Position numbers and translations under genes: made by a program
Notes under the pieces: generated by a model
The model's input: the letters and a program-made list of their open reading frames with translations, nothing else
What the model was told of the DNA's origin: nothing
Databases searched by the model: none
From: Kappaphycus alvarezii
Taxonomy: Eukaryota; Rhodophyta; Florideophyceae; Gigartinales; Solieriaceae
Assembly (NCBI GenBank): GCA_002205965.3
Contig: NADL03000750.1
Location: 124,001-188,000 of the forward strand
Reading direction: 5' to 3'
DNA length: 64,000 nucleotides
Part shown: piece after piece, positions 1 to 13,975 of the stretch
Layout of the letters: the number at the start of each line of letters is the position of its first letter
Numbering within the stretch: position 1 is the stretch's first letter

Positions 1-1
1 C

Positions 2-361
2 CGAATGCCATTCGGGTTATGCAACGCACCTGCTACCTTTCAGCGAACGCTCTACATTCTTCTTTCAAAATACCGATGGCGCTCCGGTCTCGTGTAACTC
101 GACTATGTCATCATTTTCTCGAAAAACATGGAGGAGCACATAGAGCATGTCGAAGAAATTCTACGGGTGTTGCAACATGCTAGTGTATCCCTTAAGTATA
201 GGAAGTGTACATTTGGGTCCAATAAGATCAAATACCTAGGACACATTATCAAGCCAGGAAAATTGGAAATAGACTCTACTAGAGTAGCCCCACTCTGGCA
301 GGCGAAGCACCCGACGACGCTTACTGAGCTTCGGAGTTTTCTTCGTCTTTGTAATATATAA
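2..361 (+). pseudogene. Ty3/gypsy reverse transcriptase fragment (motifs B to thumb)
   Basis: The frame starting at base 2 reads RMPFGLCNAPATFQR (RT motif B), then, after a TAA stop at the place of the first Tyr of the active site, LDYVIIFSKNMEEHIEHV, and then FGSNKIKYLGHII. The canonical active-site box is YLDD; here the Tyr codon is a stop and the second Asp is Tyr, so the polymerase is dead. It ends in the usual TLTELRSFLRLCN connection segment. RSFIKDFSSIAAP follows in another frame just after 361. Identification rests on motif order and is secure; the fragment is truncated by the window start. Confidence 0.9.
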
Positions 362-912
362 CGCAGCTTTATCAAAGACTTTTCCAGCATAGCGGCACCA
401 GGTTACAAGCTTTTCCGAAAAGGTATGCCAACCAAGATAAAACCATTTGGTGGTACCGAATAAGTAGCTTTCCGGACTCTTATCGCCAAATTCTGTCATC
501 CAAAGTATTGGCTTTGCCAAAAGCCGGACTTTCTCATTCAATAGACACGGATGCTAGTAAGTATTAAGTAGGAGTCGCCCTTTTCCAAACATACCCAATG
601 GAGGAACGGGAACCCATTGGATTCTTCTGTAGATCACTCAAGGAAGCGGAGACACGTTACCATGTCACAGAAAACATGCCTCGCCGTGGTTTGGGCGTTA
701 ACGACATTGCGGCCCCACCTACACGGGGTGAAATTCACTATCTATACTTATCATTCCTCACTGGGGTGGTTAATGAATGTCACTGATCTATAGGGTGAAT
801 CATGCGGTGCAAGCTCTGAATTTCGGAATTCGACGCTGAAGTTGTGTATAAAAACGGAAAAGCAAATACAAAAGCAGATTATTTGTCAAACCGTAGTACT
901 ACCGGGTAAAAT
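362..912 (+). pseudogene. Ty3/gypsy RNase H remnant
   Basis: Pieces in alternating frames match the retroelement RNase H: RSFIKDFSSIAAP near 362, CLAVVWALTTLRPHLHG and FTIYTYHSSLGWLMN at about 680-780 (the usual form is YTDHSSLRWLMN, so the catalytic Asp is lost), and EFDAEVVYKNGKANTKADYL at about 830-885. Several stops separate them. It lies between the RT piece and the integrase piece, as expected for gypsy pol. Confidence 0.8.
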
Positions 913-2087
913 GTGGGAAATTTCGACGAAAATGTACCGGACATTCTCGCAGAAGGCTCCTCCGCTCTTGATGAGGAGGAGATGTTGGACTCGCCCTTTA
1001 AATTCGAACCCAAATACGACAATAGGACCGGAAAGTTCACAGAGTTCGATGAAATCGAGATTTCTTTTGACACTGCAGATCAAGTACTATCCATTCAAAA
1101 CGGAGGTGAGGAAGAATTCGAATGCATTTCTCCGGAGAAGCTCTCCAGGAAACAGTACAAATATGAATTCTACCAGAAGATGCTTTCAAGAATAAATGCT
1201 AGACACCAGCTCCCCTTCGCAATGGACGCTTTTGGACACAAAGTATACCTCTGTCGAACAGCATCGGAAGAAACTCAGACCTTCGTGCCCAACTCGCTTC
1301 AACAGAGTATTTTAAGACTCAGTCATCATTCCAAGTTAGACGCTCATCCAGGTGGCCTGAGACTATGTTTTTTTCAAAAAATAGTACTATTGGCCGTCGA
1401 TGTCGATGGATCGCTACGCAGTCGTTCGCTCGTGCCCAACTTGCACGAAAAAAATAATCAAATTGTGAGATTTTGTGAAGTAGCTAAAGCTTTTTGCACC
1501 AAGAGCCCCACTGAAGTTCGTAGCAATCAATATACTCGGCGAATTCATCGGAACCAACATGCGGAGCAGCTTCTTGCTGGTGATCACTGATCGATATTCC
1601 AAGCTCGTTCGAACCGTGTCCCCCAAGAAATCTCTGCTGCAGCAGTTACCTCTGCCTTTGTCACACACAGGTTTTTGTGTACGCTCCACTCATTCAGTTA
1701 TCGTCCGATAATGGTAGCCAGTTTTTCTCAAAATTCTTTTTGAGTGCGTGCTCAATTCTGGGCATCAAGAATTTATTCACCACTACCTACCACCAGCAGG
1801 CAAAGGGGCCAGCCGAGCGTTTCAATCGTACCACCCTTGCGGCCCTTCTGTACTACGTAGCTGACGCTTATAACACAACATTCCCCAGGACAACGACCGA
1901 GGCCCAGTTCAAACTCGTCTTGTCAAGCGCGCCCAGTTCCTTAGCAATTCAAGCCCAGCCTACTCTTGAAGAGAATTCATCGACAGTAAAATACCATCCC
2001 CAATGCAAGGCTTGGTTAAAAGTTCTTATGTCTACCTCGGAGCAGTCCATAGAGAGTGAAAAAGCAAGATACAAACGGAAACTTTGA
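913..2087 (+). pseudogene. Ty3/gypsy integrase remnant
   Basis: An open stretch at 913-1590 carries an acidic linker and the start of the H2C2 zinc-binding region (LRLSHHSKLDAHPGG near 1310). Its partner Cys pair, CPTC, reads in another frame near 1432. The catalytic core follows: VAINILGEF near 1522, where the first catalytic Asp is replaced by Asn; LSSDNGSQF near 1700 with the second Asp intact; and AERFNRTTLAAL near 1815 with the Glu intact. At least two frame changes are needed. One of three catalytic residues is lost, so integrase activity is not expected. Confidence 0.85.
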
Positions 2088-2447
2088 TGCGCGGCTACGA
2101 AAACCGGCATACGAAATACCGATCGGATCTTTTTTATTCCTGAAGAGGGAATCCGGGTCGAGCAGAGAACGGTAACATAAGCTGTCGGCTGTGGCAAGTG
2201 GTCCACATAGAATCAGGGAAGTTCGAGACGACACTATAGTGATCGAAATTGGAGACAAGCAAGAGCGTGTATCGCGCGACCGATTCGAGCCTGCACTAAT
2301 ACCATAAATGACGTACAAAAAAGGCCCATCTGAAGCAACTGAAACGAACACTGGAACAGGATCAAACAAAGCACACCACCCCAGCCATCATAACGCGAAT
2401 AATCTCAAGTTGTATCCCCGAAGGTAGTTCGTTGTCAAAAGGCCTGT

Positions 2448-2740
2448 TTGAGCTTCCATTCAGTGAAACTAGAGAAGAAGAAAATAACTAATGCGGTACA
2501 AGACTTGCTCGAGGCTCAGGATTACAACATGAAGTTGACGGTATCCAAAGAAAAAATTCCTAGTTTAGCGGGGAAAAGCGAAGACAAGGCGATACCTTCG
2601 CAATCCATTGCGGCCTGCCCGCGAGAAAAAAGTACCCTAAAAAAGACAAGCGATCGGAAGATAAAGACAGTGACGCCAAACCGCACCCAGGCAACCAGCA
2701 TAAGTCAAGGGATTTTAAGGTTAGGGTGCAAAATCCAAAA
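2448..2740 (+). pseudogene. Lys-rich linker between integrase and chromodomain
   Basis: This open stretch of about 99 codons is rich in Lys and Ser/Thr and joins the integrase remnant to the chromodomain. It has no recognisable domain. The chromodomain is read in a different frame, so a frameshift near 2740 is implied. Most likely it is the variable C-terminal integrase tail of the chromovirus; I infer this from position only. Confidence 0.4.
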
Positions 2741-2887
2741 GTCCTGAGTCAGGAGTACGTCATCGAAAACATTTTATCACACGGTCGAGCTGAACACGAG
2801 GAGATGTTAGTTCTCGTCCACTGGACCGGCTATCCTATCTCTGAGGCAACTTGGGACCCTGTATTCGCGCTTCATGAAGCACGGTAG
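2741..2887 (+). pseudogene. Chromodomain at the C-terminus of the chromovirus integrase
   Basis: The frame gives EYVIENILSH, then LVLVHWTGYPISEATWDP and ends at a TAG at 2885-2887. The pattern (Y-x-V-E-x-I, then V-x-W-x-G-Y, then x-T-W-E/D-P) is the core of a chromodomain. In chromoviruses it sits at the end of integrase and targets insertion to modified chromatin. This 49-codon stretch has no internal stop and is one of the best-preserved parts of the element. Confidence 0.88.
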
Positions 2888-5800
2888 TGCAATAATTCCG
2901 GAAAAATAAACTTCCCCAACCACCAGAAGTGGAAACTGCTGAAGTTTTATGAAATCCTCAAGATAATTCATAATCTGTCAATTCTGTTCCAATCCTCAGA
3001 AGGGGGATGAATTACAAACCTGAAAGATAGTGTTCAACCGAGAAATCATTATATTTCGGCCAAAATGGACAGTAGCACAAGGAGTTTTTGCCATAGGACC
3101 CGCTAGTGGCAAGTTCAAAAGGGGTCACTGAAGTGAAACAGGAACTTCCCAAAACTTTAGGCGTATTTTTGAAAACTAAGACTTTCAATTATTTACTGTT
3201 CTTGGGATTCGCCGATTTCGCTAATTATCCATCGATAGAGGGCAATGTCGCGGAAATTGGACCTGTTCACCCATTGCTTGTCGTCCAACGCCTTCATCAA
3301 ACGCGATCAAACTCTGAAAAATTTCCATTAGAAAACATGGTAGAGGGCTAACAGGATCTCCAACTATTTGAAGAACAAAGTAATGAATGACCAGCCATGC
3401 CTCTGCCGAGAAGAAAGTTCGATCCAAAGATTGAATTTCAGGACTCCGGATTGAAGATAGAACGTCTATTTTCTCCCCCTTGATGATCTGATAGCGCGTC
3501 TTCATGATTACGTCACGAATCTGGCCGACCAGAATGGGTATCGTGTTAGCCCAACTACCCTCAGGAGGTGAAAAGAGGGAAACCAAGAATTTCTCAATGA
3601 CGTCTACGGCAGTCGAGAGGTACCCTATCTGTCCGTACTTCGGTGGAGAAGGTTGCGTTGCATCTACTACCGGTACTACCAGCATGGTCGCGGGAGCCAA
3701 TTTCCATGTCAACTCCTGGGCAAACAAAGCTGAGGAGGGATCGGAAGATTAACTCTCCGCGAAGAGGGAGTCCCTCGTTGAAAATACACGGGCCTCTGGA
3801 CTGGTCGAACCACGATAATGAGTCCCCATTGGGCCCCAGCACGCCTCTTTTGCTTCCTATGCGAGCTCTTCCCTGCTACCGATGACTTGTATTGGGAGTC
3901 CTCACACTTCAGCCTTTTAGGAGACGGGGAGCCCTCGTCGGATGAAAGGACAATAACCTAAGATCTTTGAGATTCTTCTGCTTGTGCTTCTGAAGTTGTA
4001 GGTGTACCTGAAACTCCTAGACCTCGAGTTAACCCCTCCTTTGCTCACCTTCCTAGACCCCACCTTCCTCCGTTTCCCGAACAATGTCTTCAGCGCTCAC
4101 TACTTCTTCTATACTCTCAACCTCCATGGTTCTTGGCGCTTGGGCTGGACTCCTCCTCAGTTCCGCAGCTGTCCCTACATCCGCAAATTTTCGCGGTTCA
4201 CAGAAGCCCCTTGATCCCCCATGCTGCGCGAAGGAGGAGCTGCAGAGCATTGGACAATCATTGTTGGCATATTTTGTCGCTGCGCTCGACGGGCCCGAGC
4301 TTCGGATTCCCCAATCACCTCCCTCGCCCACGGATCGTACCAGATTAAATCCCCTGCCATCCCTGTTCGCGACGAACAGTATCTGTAACGACTGGCTCTA
4401 CCAGGTTGGCTATTTAGCGAAGGAACCAGTTCCCAGTCTGTTTGGCACATTGTCTGTTTGATATGTCCCCAGTCCTCGAAACCTACTTCGCCGAGAAGAA
4501 GACGTAGCAATCCCGACCCGAGTCTCTCAAGGGCTGCTCGCACGCGAGGAGTAATTCACCCAAATCGAAAGGTGTCGACGGCCTCCAATACAACGAAGCA
4601 CGCAACTGATATTGCCCATCCCGTGCAGTGCACAACCCACCATGCTGACGAAGGTTTGGCGATAACAAAGGAGCCGCGGTAATCGAATATATGTGGAAAT
4701 TCCGCCCATATCCCAAGGTAAATTCCCAATCTTCCTACTAGGGGGAATTGGAATGTAGCGAGATCGAAAGGATATGGTGTGAAAACATTCAGCTTTCGGT
4801 TGATGCCTCTGAATGAAGTACCCAAGCTGAGAGCGAAGCCAACGCTCAATCCGCACCGTACTCGCCCAAAATACGATTTCGGCTATCTTCGCTCGCCTGT
4901 AGTCCTTAGAGAGCACCTGAAGGTCCCAAAGGACTCCCTGTTGATGCAAATCAGCCGCCACTCCGAGGTGCGACCATCTTGCAACCGCATCCTCCATCTG
5001 CAAAAGGGATTGAACAAAGGGAACTTCCCTTGGACACCGAGCACACTACAAGTCCATCGGAGTTATACAAAGCCCCATCAAGGTTGATTCAGCTAATAAA
5101 GTGAGCTTTTGTACAAGTCTGGCAACCTGATCGCTGCGCTGCACTCTACGCGAAGGAACCGGCTCACAACGTTCCATTCGCCACCAGCGACGGTATATTC
5201 CAAATTCGGATGAGTACATGGCCACCTGGGAACGCCACTCGAAACTCTGCAGCTCTTCAAACGGAAACACTACTGGGAGTATCAACAAGGACCCTCGCCA
5301 ACGCGTGCAGCTGCGGACTAATTACTCACCATTGAGGTACCACGACGCGCCCAAAAACATGTGGATCCCTCACCATCGACGTACCCTATAGTTCCCACAG
5401 CCCGACATGGCGATACATGCGAGCAAGGAGGGCGAAAGGAGAAATAGCTAAGTTAGTGATGTACTGGCGGTCGAAGTTTGCGTTGAATGTGATGGCGGTC
5501 GCAGGTTGCTTTAATGTAACAAAGGGAAAAAATGGAGAACCGCTGCTAATGACAGCGCTGATTGGCGGAAGTTGAAATTGCCACAAGGGGTTTCTGGGCG
5601 TACATTCAATGGATAGATAAGTACCCGATTGAGCACCCTACTTTTATGGGTCTTGCTCCTTCCCGTGGTTGTAATCTCCCGGAGGTGCGTCGAATTACCG
5701 CAACTTACAGTTAATACCAGGGAGATACTGTATCTCAAAAACCTGACGAGCGTGGAAAAATGTGTACTACCCCGGACTAGGGTTAATATTTGGGGAGGCC

Positions 5801-6137
5801 TCTCCAAAAATGGGGAGACTCCCGTGCTTCAAACCCGGGACTTTCTTTCCAGCCGCTCGAGACACTACCAACTGTCCATATGGTCCAAGTTGGTACTTTA
5901 ATAACCAAAATAAGGTTATTTTGAATATTGAAAACCCCACGGAAATCCCCGGTTAGCCCTTAGCTAGCAATATAGTCGGATTCTGCAGCGAGCACCCGTT
6001 TTACTGGTGGCATAAAGCTACGACAACGCTCAGAACGGAGATACGTAGTGCAATTAGCTTTCACACTGTACTGACATCGGCAGATATGATTTTGATGACC
6101 TTTTTTATATCTGATTCACTGCTAACCAACAGGCACT
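2888..6137. other. No recognisable gene
   Basis: Several overlapping open stretches of 70-170 codons occur on both strands. The longest are on the minus strand: 3221-3727 (168 codons), and a run of frames from about 5288 to 4053. None shows a domain I can name. The minus-strand run has amino-acid composition like coding DNA and may be a decayed element, but I cannot support a family. Confidence 0.5.
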
Positions 6138-6745
6138 GTACTGTACAGTAAGGGCAATTTTCGATTGTCGCCTACTGTTATTCTGGGTACTGTATAACCA
6201 CCCGAGGGGGGTTGAGAGCTTGCAATATGGACTACTCGGCCCCGAAATTGGACCTGATATTTTCGAGGGTGAAAGGCACTTATTGGACCAAGTGTCGAAT
6301 TTACTTATCTCCTTTACTTGGCCAACCGGCATTGGCTCTGAACTTGACTCCCAACTTCCGCCTTTGCAGAAACCTTGCCAACGGCAACTTTGGCTGTAGC
6401 CACGTTTATCCGCCCGGGTCTCCCTTTTATTTCCCCCTTTCTATTGAATATTGCACTACCCATTCTGTTGTTTGTTTGTGATATTTATTCACTCTTGGAG
6501 CCGCGGACTCCGGCGTCTATATGCAAATAGGAATTTCAAGGTTGTCGTTGGTAACAACATCCTTATCTCCAAAGGAGATATTCAGCACTTCTGACCCCCT
6601 AATAAACCTTCTTTGTCCAGAATTACACCCCTGGTGTCTACAGTTCTTTGGAGTAGATCCTTTTCAAGTTTCTAGCATTCCGCAGATCATGGTCCGGCCT
6701 TACAACCCGGAGGACAAGTATAACGCCCAGCTGTCCAAGGGATTA
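6138..6745 (+). repeat. LTR/leader-like dispersed repeat, copy 1
   Basis: This stretch aligns by eye with 20818-21525 in the same orientation. Shared blocks include the start (a TACTG...ACAGTA motif followed by AATTTTC), GAAAGGCAC, CTCTGAACTTGACTCCCAA, GTGATATTTA(T/C)TCAC and an end containing CAGTTCTTTG and ACTGTCCAA-like words. The block after TTTACTCAC resembles an LTR end followed by a primer-binding site. No long reading frame is shared. It is probably the LTR plus leader of a retrotransposon of which the rest is missing. Confidence 0.55.
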
Positions 6746-9700
6746 TGATTCAAACGACAGTGAGGACGACTGAGGGGCATCAAATAGTATTTTCACCACT
6801 CTATGTTTTCTGAATGGATTTTTTACAAACAAATATTTCATTTTTTGTTTTGGAACTTTCAATTGGGCATTACGCTTTAATAGCAGTTGGTCTAATTTGT
6901 TTTGTGTAGAGATTGTCCCCACCAAGAAACATTTCACAGATTATTGCTGGGAAAACAACACTAACACGTTGGTAGAAATTTCGAAATTATGAAAACAGCG
7001 TTATTAATTTAAAATGCATCTGCTGAATTCCCAACAAGATAGTGGATTCGCTTTTAAAATTTAGATTTACCTTAACATCAATTTTCTCAGGGTATCAATA
7101 GTATCTCAAATATATTTTTCGGCTTCAGCCAGACAGAAGTTGTCCCACACCGAGAAAAAAGGTAAATATCTAGTGCGATATTTTCATTTTCTAATTTATG
7201 GGCAACTTTCATGGAAGTAGCTGCATCTGCTGAATTTGATAGATGAAATATTTCGAGCAATTGCTGCAACCTGATACTGGAACCTCCAGGTACTCATAGA
7301 AATTTAAATATGTAATCTCCAATCTATCATTATTTTGAGAACAATTTGTCTGGCTTCATCTCTTAAATACTCAAGCGCTGTAGTCCTATAACCTTTTACC
7401 CCTTTACATATTGAAAAAAGGTCTGTATGTTCGAGACTGATATTTATTTTCGTTCAAAGAAGAAAAGTTGAAACTATTGGCCGGAACAAAAAAATTCCGT
7501 GATACGCTTGGGTCCACCTCTATTTAATTGATGGTCTCGACACTGTCTACTTTAGACGGACAATTGTTATTGCTACCTTCTCATTTTCACGATAATTTAA
7601 ATTTCAAAGCTATAGACAGTACTATAGTTTAATAGGAAACATTCTAGAGTACAGTATAATTACTTTAATTCCAATTGGTGCTTTATCTTAGATTTCTTTC
7701 GTACTTTCCACCCTGTAACAAATATTGATCTCGATAAATTTTTATTTCGACTATTTTTTGACTTTATTAAGAATTTTCCAGTTCTTTTTATTGATTTTTT
7801 CCGACATTGCTGCGCATTCATTTACTTGTCGATTAAAAAAGAGGGCTAATATCATGTAATGTAGATTTCCGCTTTATTCTATAAAATGGATTTCAAAACT
7901 TACATCAATTATATTTTCATTGAAGTTATAATTAACATTTTGGCACATTTTTCTGAGTTTCATTGCGCAGCATACTTACAACAAGAAATTTGTACTGAAT
8001 GTAACTCTCAAAGACTAGTAAAAACGTGCAGAGGCACAAAAGTTACTCCTATGGTGATTTCGAAGGTGTTGAGAATCTCTAACCTTACAAATTATCTCAT
8101 ATTCGTATAAAGAACAAATTTATTTGTAGGACTATCGTATAAGTTCTCTATAAGAGTACGAAAATAAGCGATGGATAGAAAAAATCATGTTTATTCTAAA
8201 CACAAGCAAAACTTCTGAAATCTACTTATTTTAAGAATATTTGTTGTTCAATGTCGGATTTTTGCTATGTAACTTTAAATTGATCGAAAATTATTGAAAG
8301 ATGACATTAACTATATTGAGACAATGTTTTGATAAAATTAAAGGGAAAGATTCCTATAAATGCACTACAACCAACCAAATGTGCAAAACAGTAATAAACA
8401 TGGAGCTTCTCACGGTAAACGAAAAAAGCATCAAGAAGAGGTCATAAAAATACGAGAAAGTTTCACGAAATATATTTTTCTTCCATGTCTATTTTTTCTT
8501 CAAATATCGCCCGCAAAAAAGCGAGTGTATTTTCAAGCAAAGTTTTAAAGATGAAACTCCTTCCACAGTAATATAAGAGACAAAAAACGTGAAGTAATGC
8601 GAAGAAGACTACAAGATAGGACGTCCAATTAGAGTAGGTGATTTCTTGGTGGATAAAAGTGTATATGAATCTGGTTCATGCATTCATATGTAGGTATAAA
8701 AGGATGAAATGTGGCAAATTGACACCAAAGAAAAACATTATCGGCTTCAAAAGAGGCTATTATCCTCTAAACAGCTTCAAAAATACCCTTAAGCTTGTTT
8801 ATGTTGGTATTCACTACTGGTGAAATTGTAGTAAGGCCAAACAATAATAAAAACAAATACGATTTACTCAAATCCTTAGCCGCAAACTTTGTTTTCATAC
8901 AATGAAAATGCTCCTGTAGAAACTAGATGGGCTTAGTTAAGTTTTACAGGCCACAAAAAGTTTTGAAGATCAATATCGCACAAACAAAGTGTCATTTGAA
9001 AACTTTAGCAAAATATAATGCAAATAAAAGGAAAGGATGTTTAAACTTTTCTCATTCAGTTTTTTTTCAACCACGAGCTTTAAATTTTGTTTCTTCTTTA
9101 GCGCATATTTTGTATTCAGAAAAATCAAAAATCTTATTCTCTTCGATTTTCTTATGAAAAAATCTTTATATTAGAAATTTACGTATTTTTCTGGTTTTAA
9201 ACATTTTACAGATCTTTTATAGGAACAAACTAAAGGGTTAAGGCGTTTCAAGTTTTACGGAGCTAAAAATAACCAGGGGGCGCATTTATGGATAATTCTT
9301 CTACTTTTTTTGAAGTTTCATCTGAAACGATAATTACTGTAGTATAGATTAGATCTTCGCTTTTCATTCGATATTTATGTAAAAGTCTTGAAAAGTTGCT
9401 TAATTTTTTTCTATGCTTACTTTTTTTTCAGAACAGGTTCACCATGCCTAAAGAAGTGTACAGAAAAATATTAATCTACTCTGGATCAACTTGACGAGTA
9501 TTATTAATATGGAAATGGTTTCTACATAGATCTGAAAATATTATACACCCATTCTTTTAATATCTTACTCAAGTAATAAATAATAATTTATAGCCCCTTA
9601 CAATGAGAAATTTTTCTGCTATAACTCAGTACTCTTGACTAGTAACAAAATGAAGAAATAGCAGCTGGGCATTATTTGACTTTTCCATTTGGATAATGAT

Positions 9701-12700
9701 AACTTCCAAACCTCCAAATTTATTTTCATTCTCTCAATTATATTTCCTTTTATGCACACAAAGATAATCGGGAAAACTATCTAAATGATGACTAGTACTA
9801 TACCTTATATCTTCTGTGGAGTATAGTCGAGCTAATTCTATAGAATAAGTACTTCTTATAGATAATAAATAACATACCTTCATGTTTTATGCTAATTAAT
9901 TTCTTTAAATGTTTACACGAGAATAAAGGATATCATTCAAAATTACAAAAAGTTCATATCTAAAAGATAAGTTAGTGTCAAAAGTGATACAAATATTTGT
10001 AGGATCCTCTCAATACCAATGATTGCTGCTCAAATAAAAAAAATGTAAATGGTAAAACGCACTACGATTCTGGAGATCTTTCAACTACTGCATAAATAAC
10101 TCCATTTTGTTTACAACCATTTTTCTAAAAGAAATACAATGTATATATTAAATAACTATTGCTATTACGAGGTACTAAGTGCATTAAAAGATTACCACAA
10201 ACACTGCAAATGAACGTATGCGGAGATTTGTAACGTCTTAATTCTTATGTAAACCCTTTCCCCTAATCTTGTCTATCATTTTTAATGGAAATATTGATCC
10301 AAAAATTTAAACGCTGAAGTGAAAATTCAAATACCAAAAAAGAAGTAGATTGCAACTCAACTTTTAGGCCAAATATATTTCCAAAACTTAATCTACCCTG
10401 CTTAAATCCATAATTTGAAAATATAATGTATCTTTTTGCTGTCATCCAATCATGGTATGATTTATCAAATGCGAATACAAAAATTGAAGGTAATAAACTC
10501 CGGCCGGCTCGCTCCATTACTAAAGCAGTCACCGGAACGCTTAAATCTGCATTTTTATGAATTATAAGTTTTTTAGAAGTAAGGAATCATTATCTTATGT
10601 TATACTCATGCATCTTTAGTAATTTACATAAAATGCAGAAAATCATGATTTTCTCCTGAAAAATTGCTCATCCCAGAAAAAATACGGAAATTCTCTTGTG
10701 CAGTTTATTTTTCTATACTTATTCAAAAATTTGCAATAAAGAGAGAAATGGTATTTACTAATTATTGATCTTGAGAAATTAATTAAAAAAAGGAAAGCAA
10801 AATAGTTTCTACGGTCGCAAATGTCTCAAGAATGTATTCAAAATACATAAAATATTATAATTTGAATATCCTTCTAACTTAGTTATTCATAATCAAATTT
10901 TTGTCCCAAATAATTTCTTCTATATAGGAGACTTTTCATAAAAAGTTTTAAGTTTAGACGATATTCTAGATACAGACGGAGGAATAGAGAGAAAAAGTAA
11001 TGATACCGTTGCTTATTCAAATTTTTTATTATTTGTTTTAGGGCCCAAATAGTAGAAAAACTTAAAGAATCTGTATGGTATTCTATTTTAGAATGTATTT
11101 GTTTTTATTTCAGAATTTGATTTTTGATTTCATAATTAGGTTGAATGAAGCTCAAAAATGTCCACAATTGACCATAGACCCAATTAAATCAGTATTGACA
11201 TCATTTTTATATAAACAAACTGCGCTTTGAATTCTTAATAATGTCAAAGAATACATTATAATAATGTTTCGCGCAGAGATCTTTGATCAAATCTAGCATG
11301 TTCTGTTCTGCAATAATTTCCGCTAAGTGGCTGTATGGGTGGTGTTGATGAAAATGAAATGAATATAATTTCCATCGTTGCATCGTCCTACATTTCTGAC
11401 CCATTATCTGGGATAAAAAATAGTTGCAGTCACCTGTTGGATATTAACTATTCATTATATACTCGTAGTTTACAATTAAGATTTGGGGGCATATTTTCGT
11501 CCAATAATTTGAAACAGTTTGAAAACAAATTTGAAACATTACAAATCTTCTCTTTTTGCAAAAGCTTTTTGTTTTTCCGCGAACTTCTTAAGTAGCGAGC
11601 ATACACGATTATTTCATACTTAATTCGCCTTTTAAATCATTTTTGTGATTGACACTGAGCTATTTGCTTAGTGATTTTATAAAATTACCATCATATAAAA
11701 CGTTCTCCTTTGGAACCAGTAGGCAGCCTTTCAATTTAAATGACACTAACACTGAATATGAGCCATTGCAAATATATTTACTTGTAGGGTTTTTATCTAG
11801 CGTTTTTACCATCAGAATTGCTTAAAACATAAACACTTTTGGTTTTTGAGAGATACCATCAAACAGAATCCACCACAAAATACTGTGAGAGGTCCCAAAG
11901 ATATGAATTAATTGAGTCTCCGTTTTTGATACAGAGGTTAAAATTTTTAAAATTCAACAATGGTATGAGCTTAACTTCCTGGTAGCGCAATAGATCAGAA
12001 AAATAAATAAACCATCACCGAAAATCAGTTAAAGAATACTGATATATTAATAAATATATACACATCTACTTTTTGAATATTTGCTTTACTGTTTTCGTAC
12101 TATTCTTTCTAAAATTACTGTTATCAGATAACTAGACTTGATAAAACAAAATATGGGATATATTTTAAGATATTCAGGAAGTTATATGAGCTTTGGGATC
12201 CAAAGTTAAAGCCATTAGTCAGTTACATGGAATGAAAATCTGTATTTAACCAGAATAACAAGAATAATTCACTCCGATTCTCTTGAGGGAAAGTGCTGAC
12301 TGTATCAAATAAATAAGTCTGGAGGTCTCTCAGTGCTTAAAAAGTTCTTTGCTATAATTTCTTCCAACAGAAACTGAAATGATATTTTACTGTTTAATCT
12401 ATAAAAAATTCCTATCAGAGATAGTTTTGATAATTTCTGAAAAAATGCACTTTATTGGAAGAAAATGGGTGCTGATGAAAAATTTAAGTTTATTTCCCTG
12501 TAATAGAATTTTACAAAAGTGTAATAGAATACTTTGACACTGGTCTATAATTTTAAGAAGCCATGTAACACTATGCTGTGGGGCGTTACGGCACAGTTGC
12601 GGCTGGGTAACTGTCGCAGACATACTTCAACGTAGTTCAAACCGCATTTCGTTTTCTGCAATCCCACTTACACGTCAAAATTTGGGGCTATGACCGAGCC

Positions 12701-13975
12701 CCAGATGTGGAGTATATGCTGGTCCCTTACCCACTATTGGATCCATATGGTCGACCCCCCCCAAAAAATAGGAACTCAGAAGAGATCAAACAACCGCTTG
12801 AGAAAGTAATGATGTCCCCAGGTGGGTCTTCGTAAGAGTCCAACCACCATACTAGGGGCCATGCGGCCGTCCAAGGGAGACACGAGCCAGTTCCAGCACC
12901 GCAAGAGGTGCGATAGAACCTCCGTCAGGCGAAGCTTCCAGCCTCGCATCCATAGCCCCACTGCAAAGCTATGCGCAGCACATAGTCGCTAGGAAGAGAA
13001 TTTTTACGTGGCTTAGCGACCTTACAGATGAAAATAACGACGCTCAAGTCATTTTCTATTTACTTGTGAGTATTTTTCTTTGTTTATGGTAGCTCCATGG
13101 AGCGCATCTGTCATACGACGATGCATACCTGTTGATGCGTCTATTCTTCTCCTTTAGGCCCACCTTCCTACGGAATTCTCGGGACTAGTTTGCATACCGC
13201 ATAAAATATTTCTTTGTGGGAAGTTTCGGATCCGTTAAGGAGAAGTAATGTATTCGACTCCACCTTTCTATCATTGAGGCGTTATATGAGGCCATGAAAC
13301 GAAGTGAAGTACTCATGACGAGAAAATACTTCCTGGAGCACTATATTGACAGTAGCCGACTCTTTTATCTGTTTGACAGGCCTTACATTCTCGAAATCAG
13401 ACTGAGAGCACCGGAAGAAGAAACGGAAGAGCATTGATGAGCCGGGACGTTCACCTCGAGCAAAGGTACATGTTGTAATGAAATTTTTCTGAACACCATT
13501 TTGGCACGCTGCACTGGCTTCGCTGGTACTGGAATGCAATTGTTATTTTCGATTATTTTAGAGGGATGCTTTGTATTGTACTGTAGCGGTGCAGAGCTGG
13601 CAAGGGTACTTCGCAGATGCTACAAATTTCGGCAGTTCGAAACTGTATATAAGGAGGGGTACCACTGAAATTTTAGGAGCGCTTACGGACCAGCAAGCCC
13701 GATGGGGATGTCCAATAAACTAAGTCAAACATAGCAACAAGTTGGCAGACAACTTCAGGTCCAGTCTCAAGTAGTTAGTATATTGAGAGTCAACATCAGA
13801 CCCAAGGACTTTTTTCTTTTCGCCAGTCCTAGAGCATAGGTGGTAGAGCCTTCCCCATTAGAATTGGCTACTAATGGCTACACAGCTTTCACACCCACTC
13901 CTCCCCACCGCCTGTTAATGTCTACCACAGCGCTTTAGATACTCGCAAGGACTCTCACCTCGGGTAGTTAGTGGT
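6746..13975. other. AT-rich gene-free desert
   Basis: Reading frames are short and low in complexity on both strands and match nothing I know. From about 6.8 to 12.6 kb the sequence is strongly AT-rich. A more balanced patch begins near 12.64 kb (a 61-codon minus frame at 12776-12961 and an 85-codon one at 13282-13539); neither can be assigned. A word with TATTGTACTG and GCAGAGCTGG at 13573-13605 recurs near 20733 and 49765. Confidence 0.6.

Larger units (their letters stand above)
1..2887 (+). mobile_element. Degenerate Ty3/gypsy chromovirus, 5' end outside window
   Basis: Reading the plus strand in all frames gives, in the right order, reverse transcriptase, RNase H, integrase and chromodomain, which is the pol layout of a chromovirus. 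The reading frame changes many times and there are in-frame stops, so this copy cannot make a polyprotein. Gag, protease and the 5' LTR lie outside the window or are lost. I found no convincing 3' LTR after 2887. The separate domains are listed below. Confidence 0.85.

Noticed and set aside
4527-5003. Minus-strand 158-codon frame, suspected retroelement protein
   Set aside because: Composition is protein-like but no motif of RT, RNase H, integrase or gag could be recognised.
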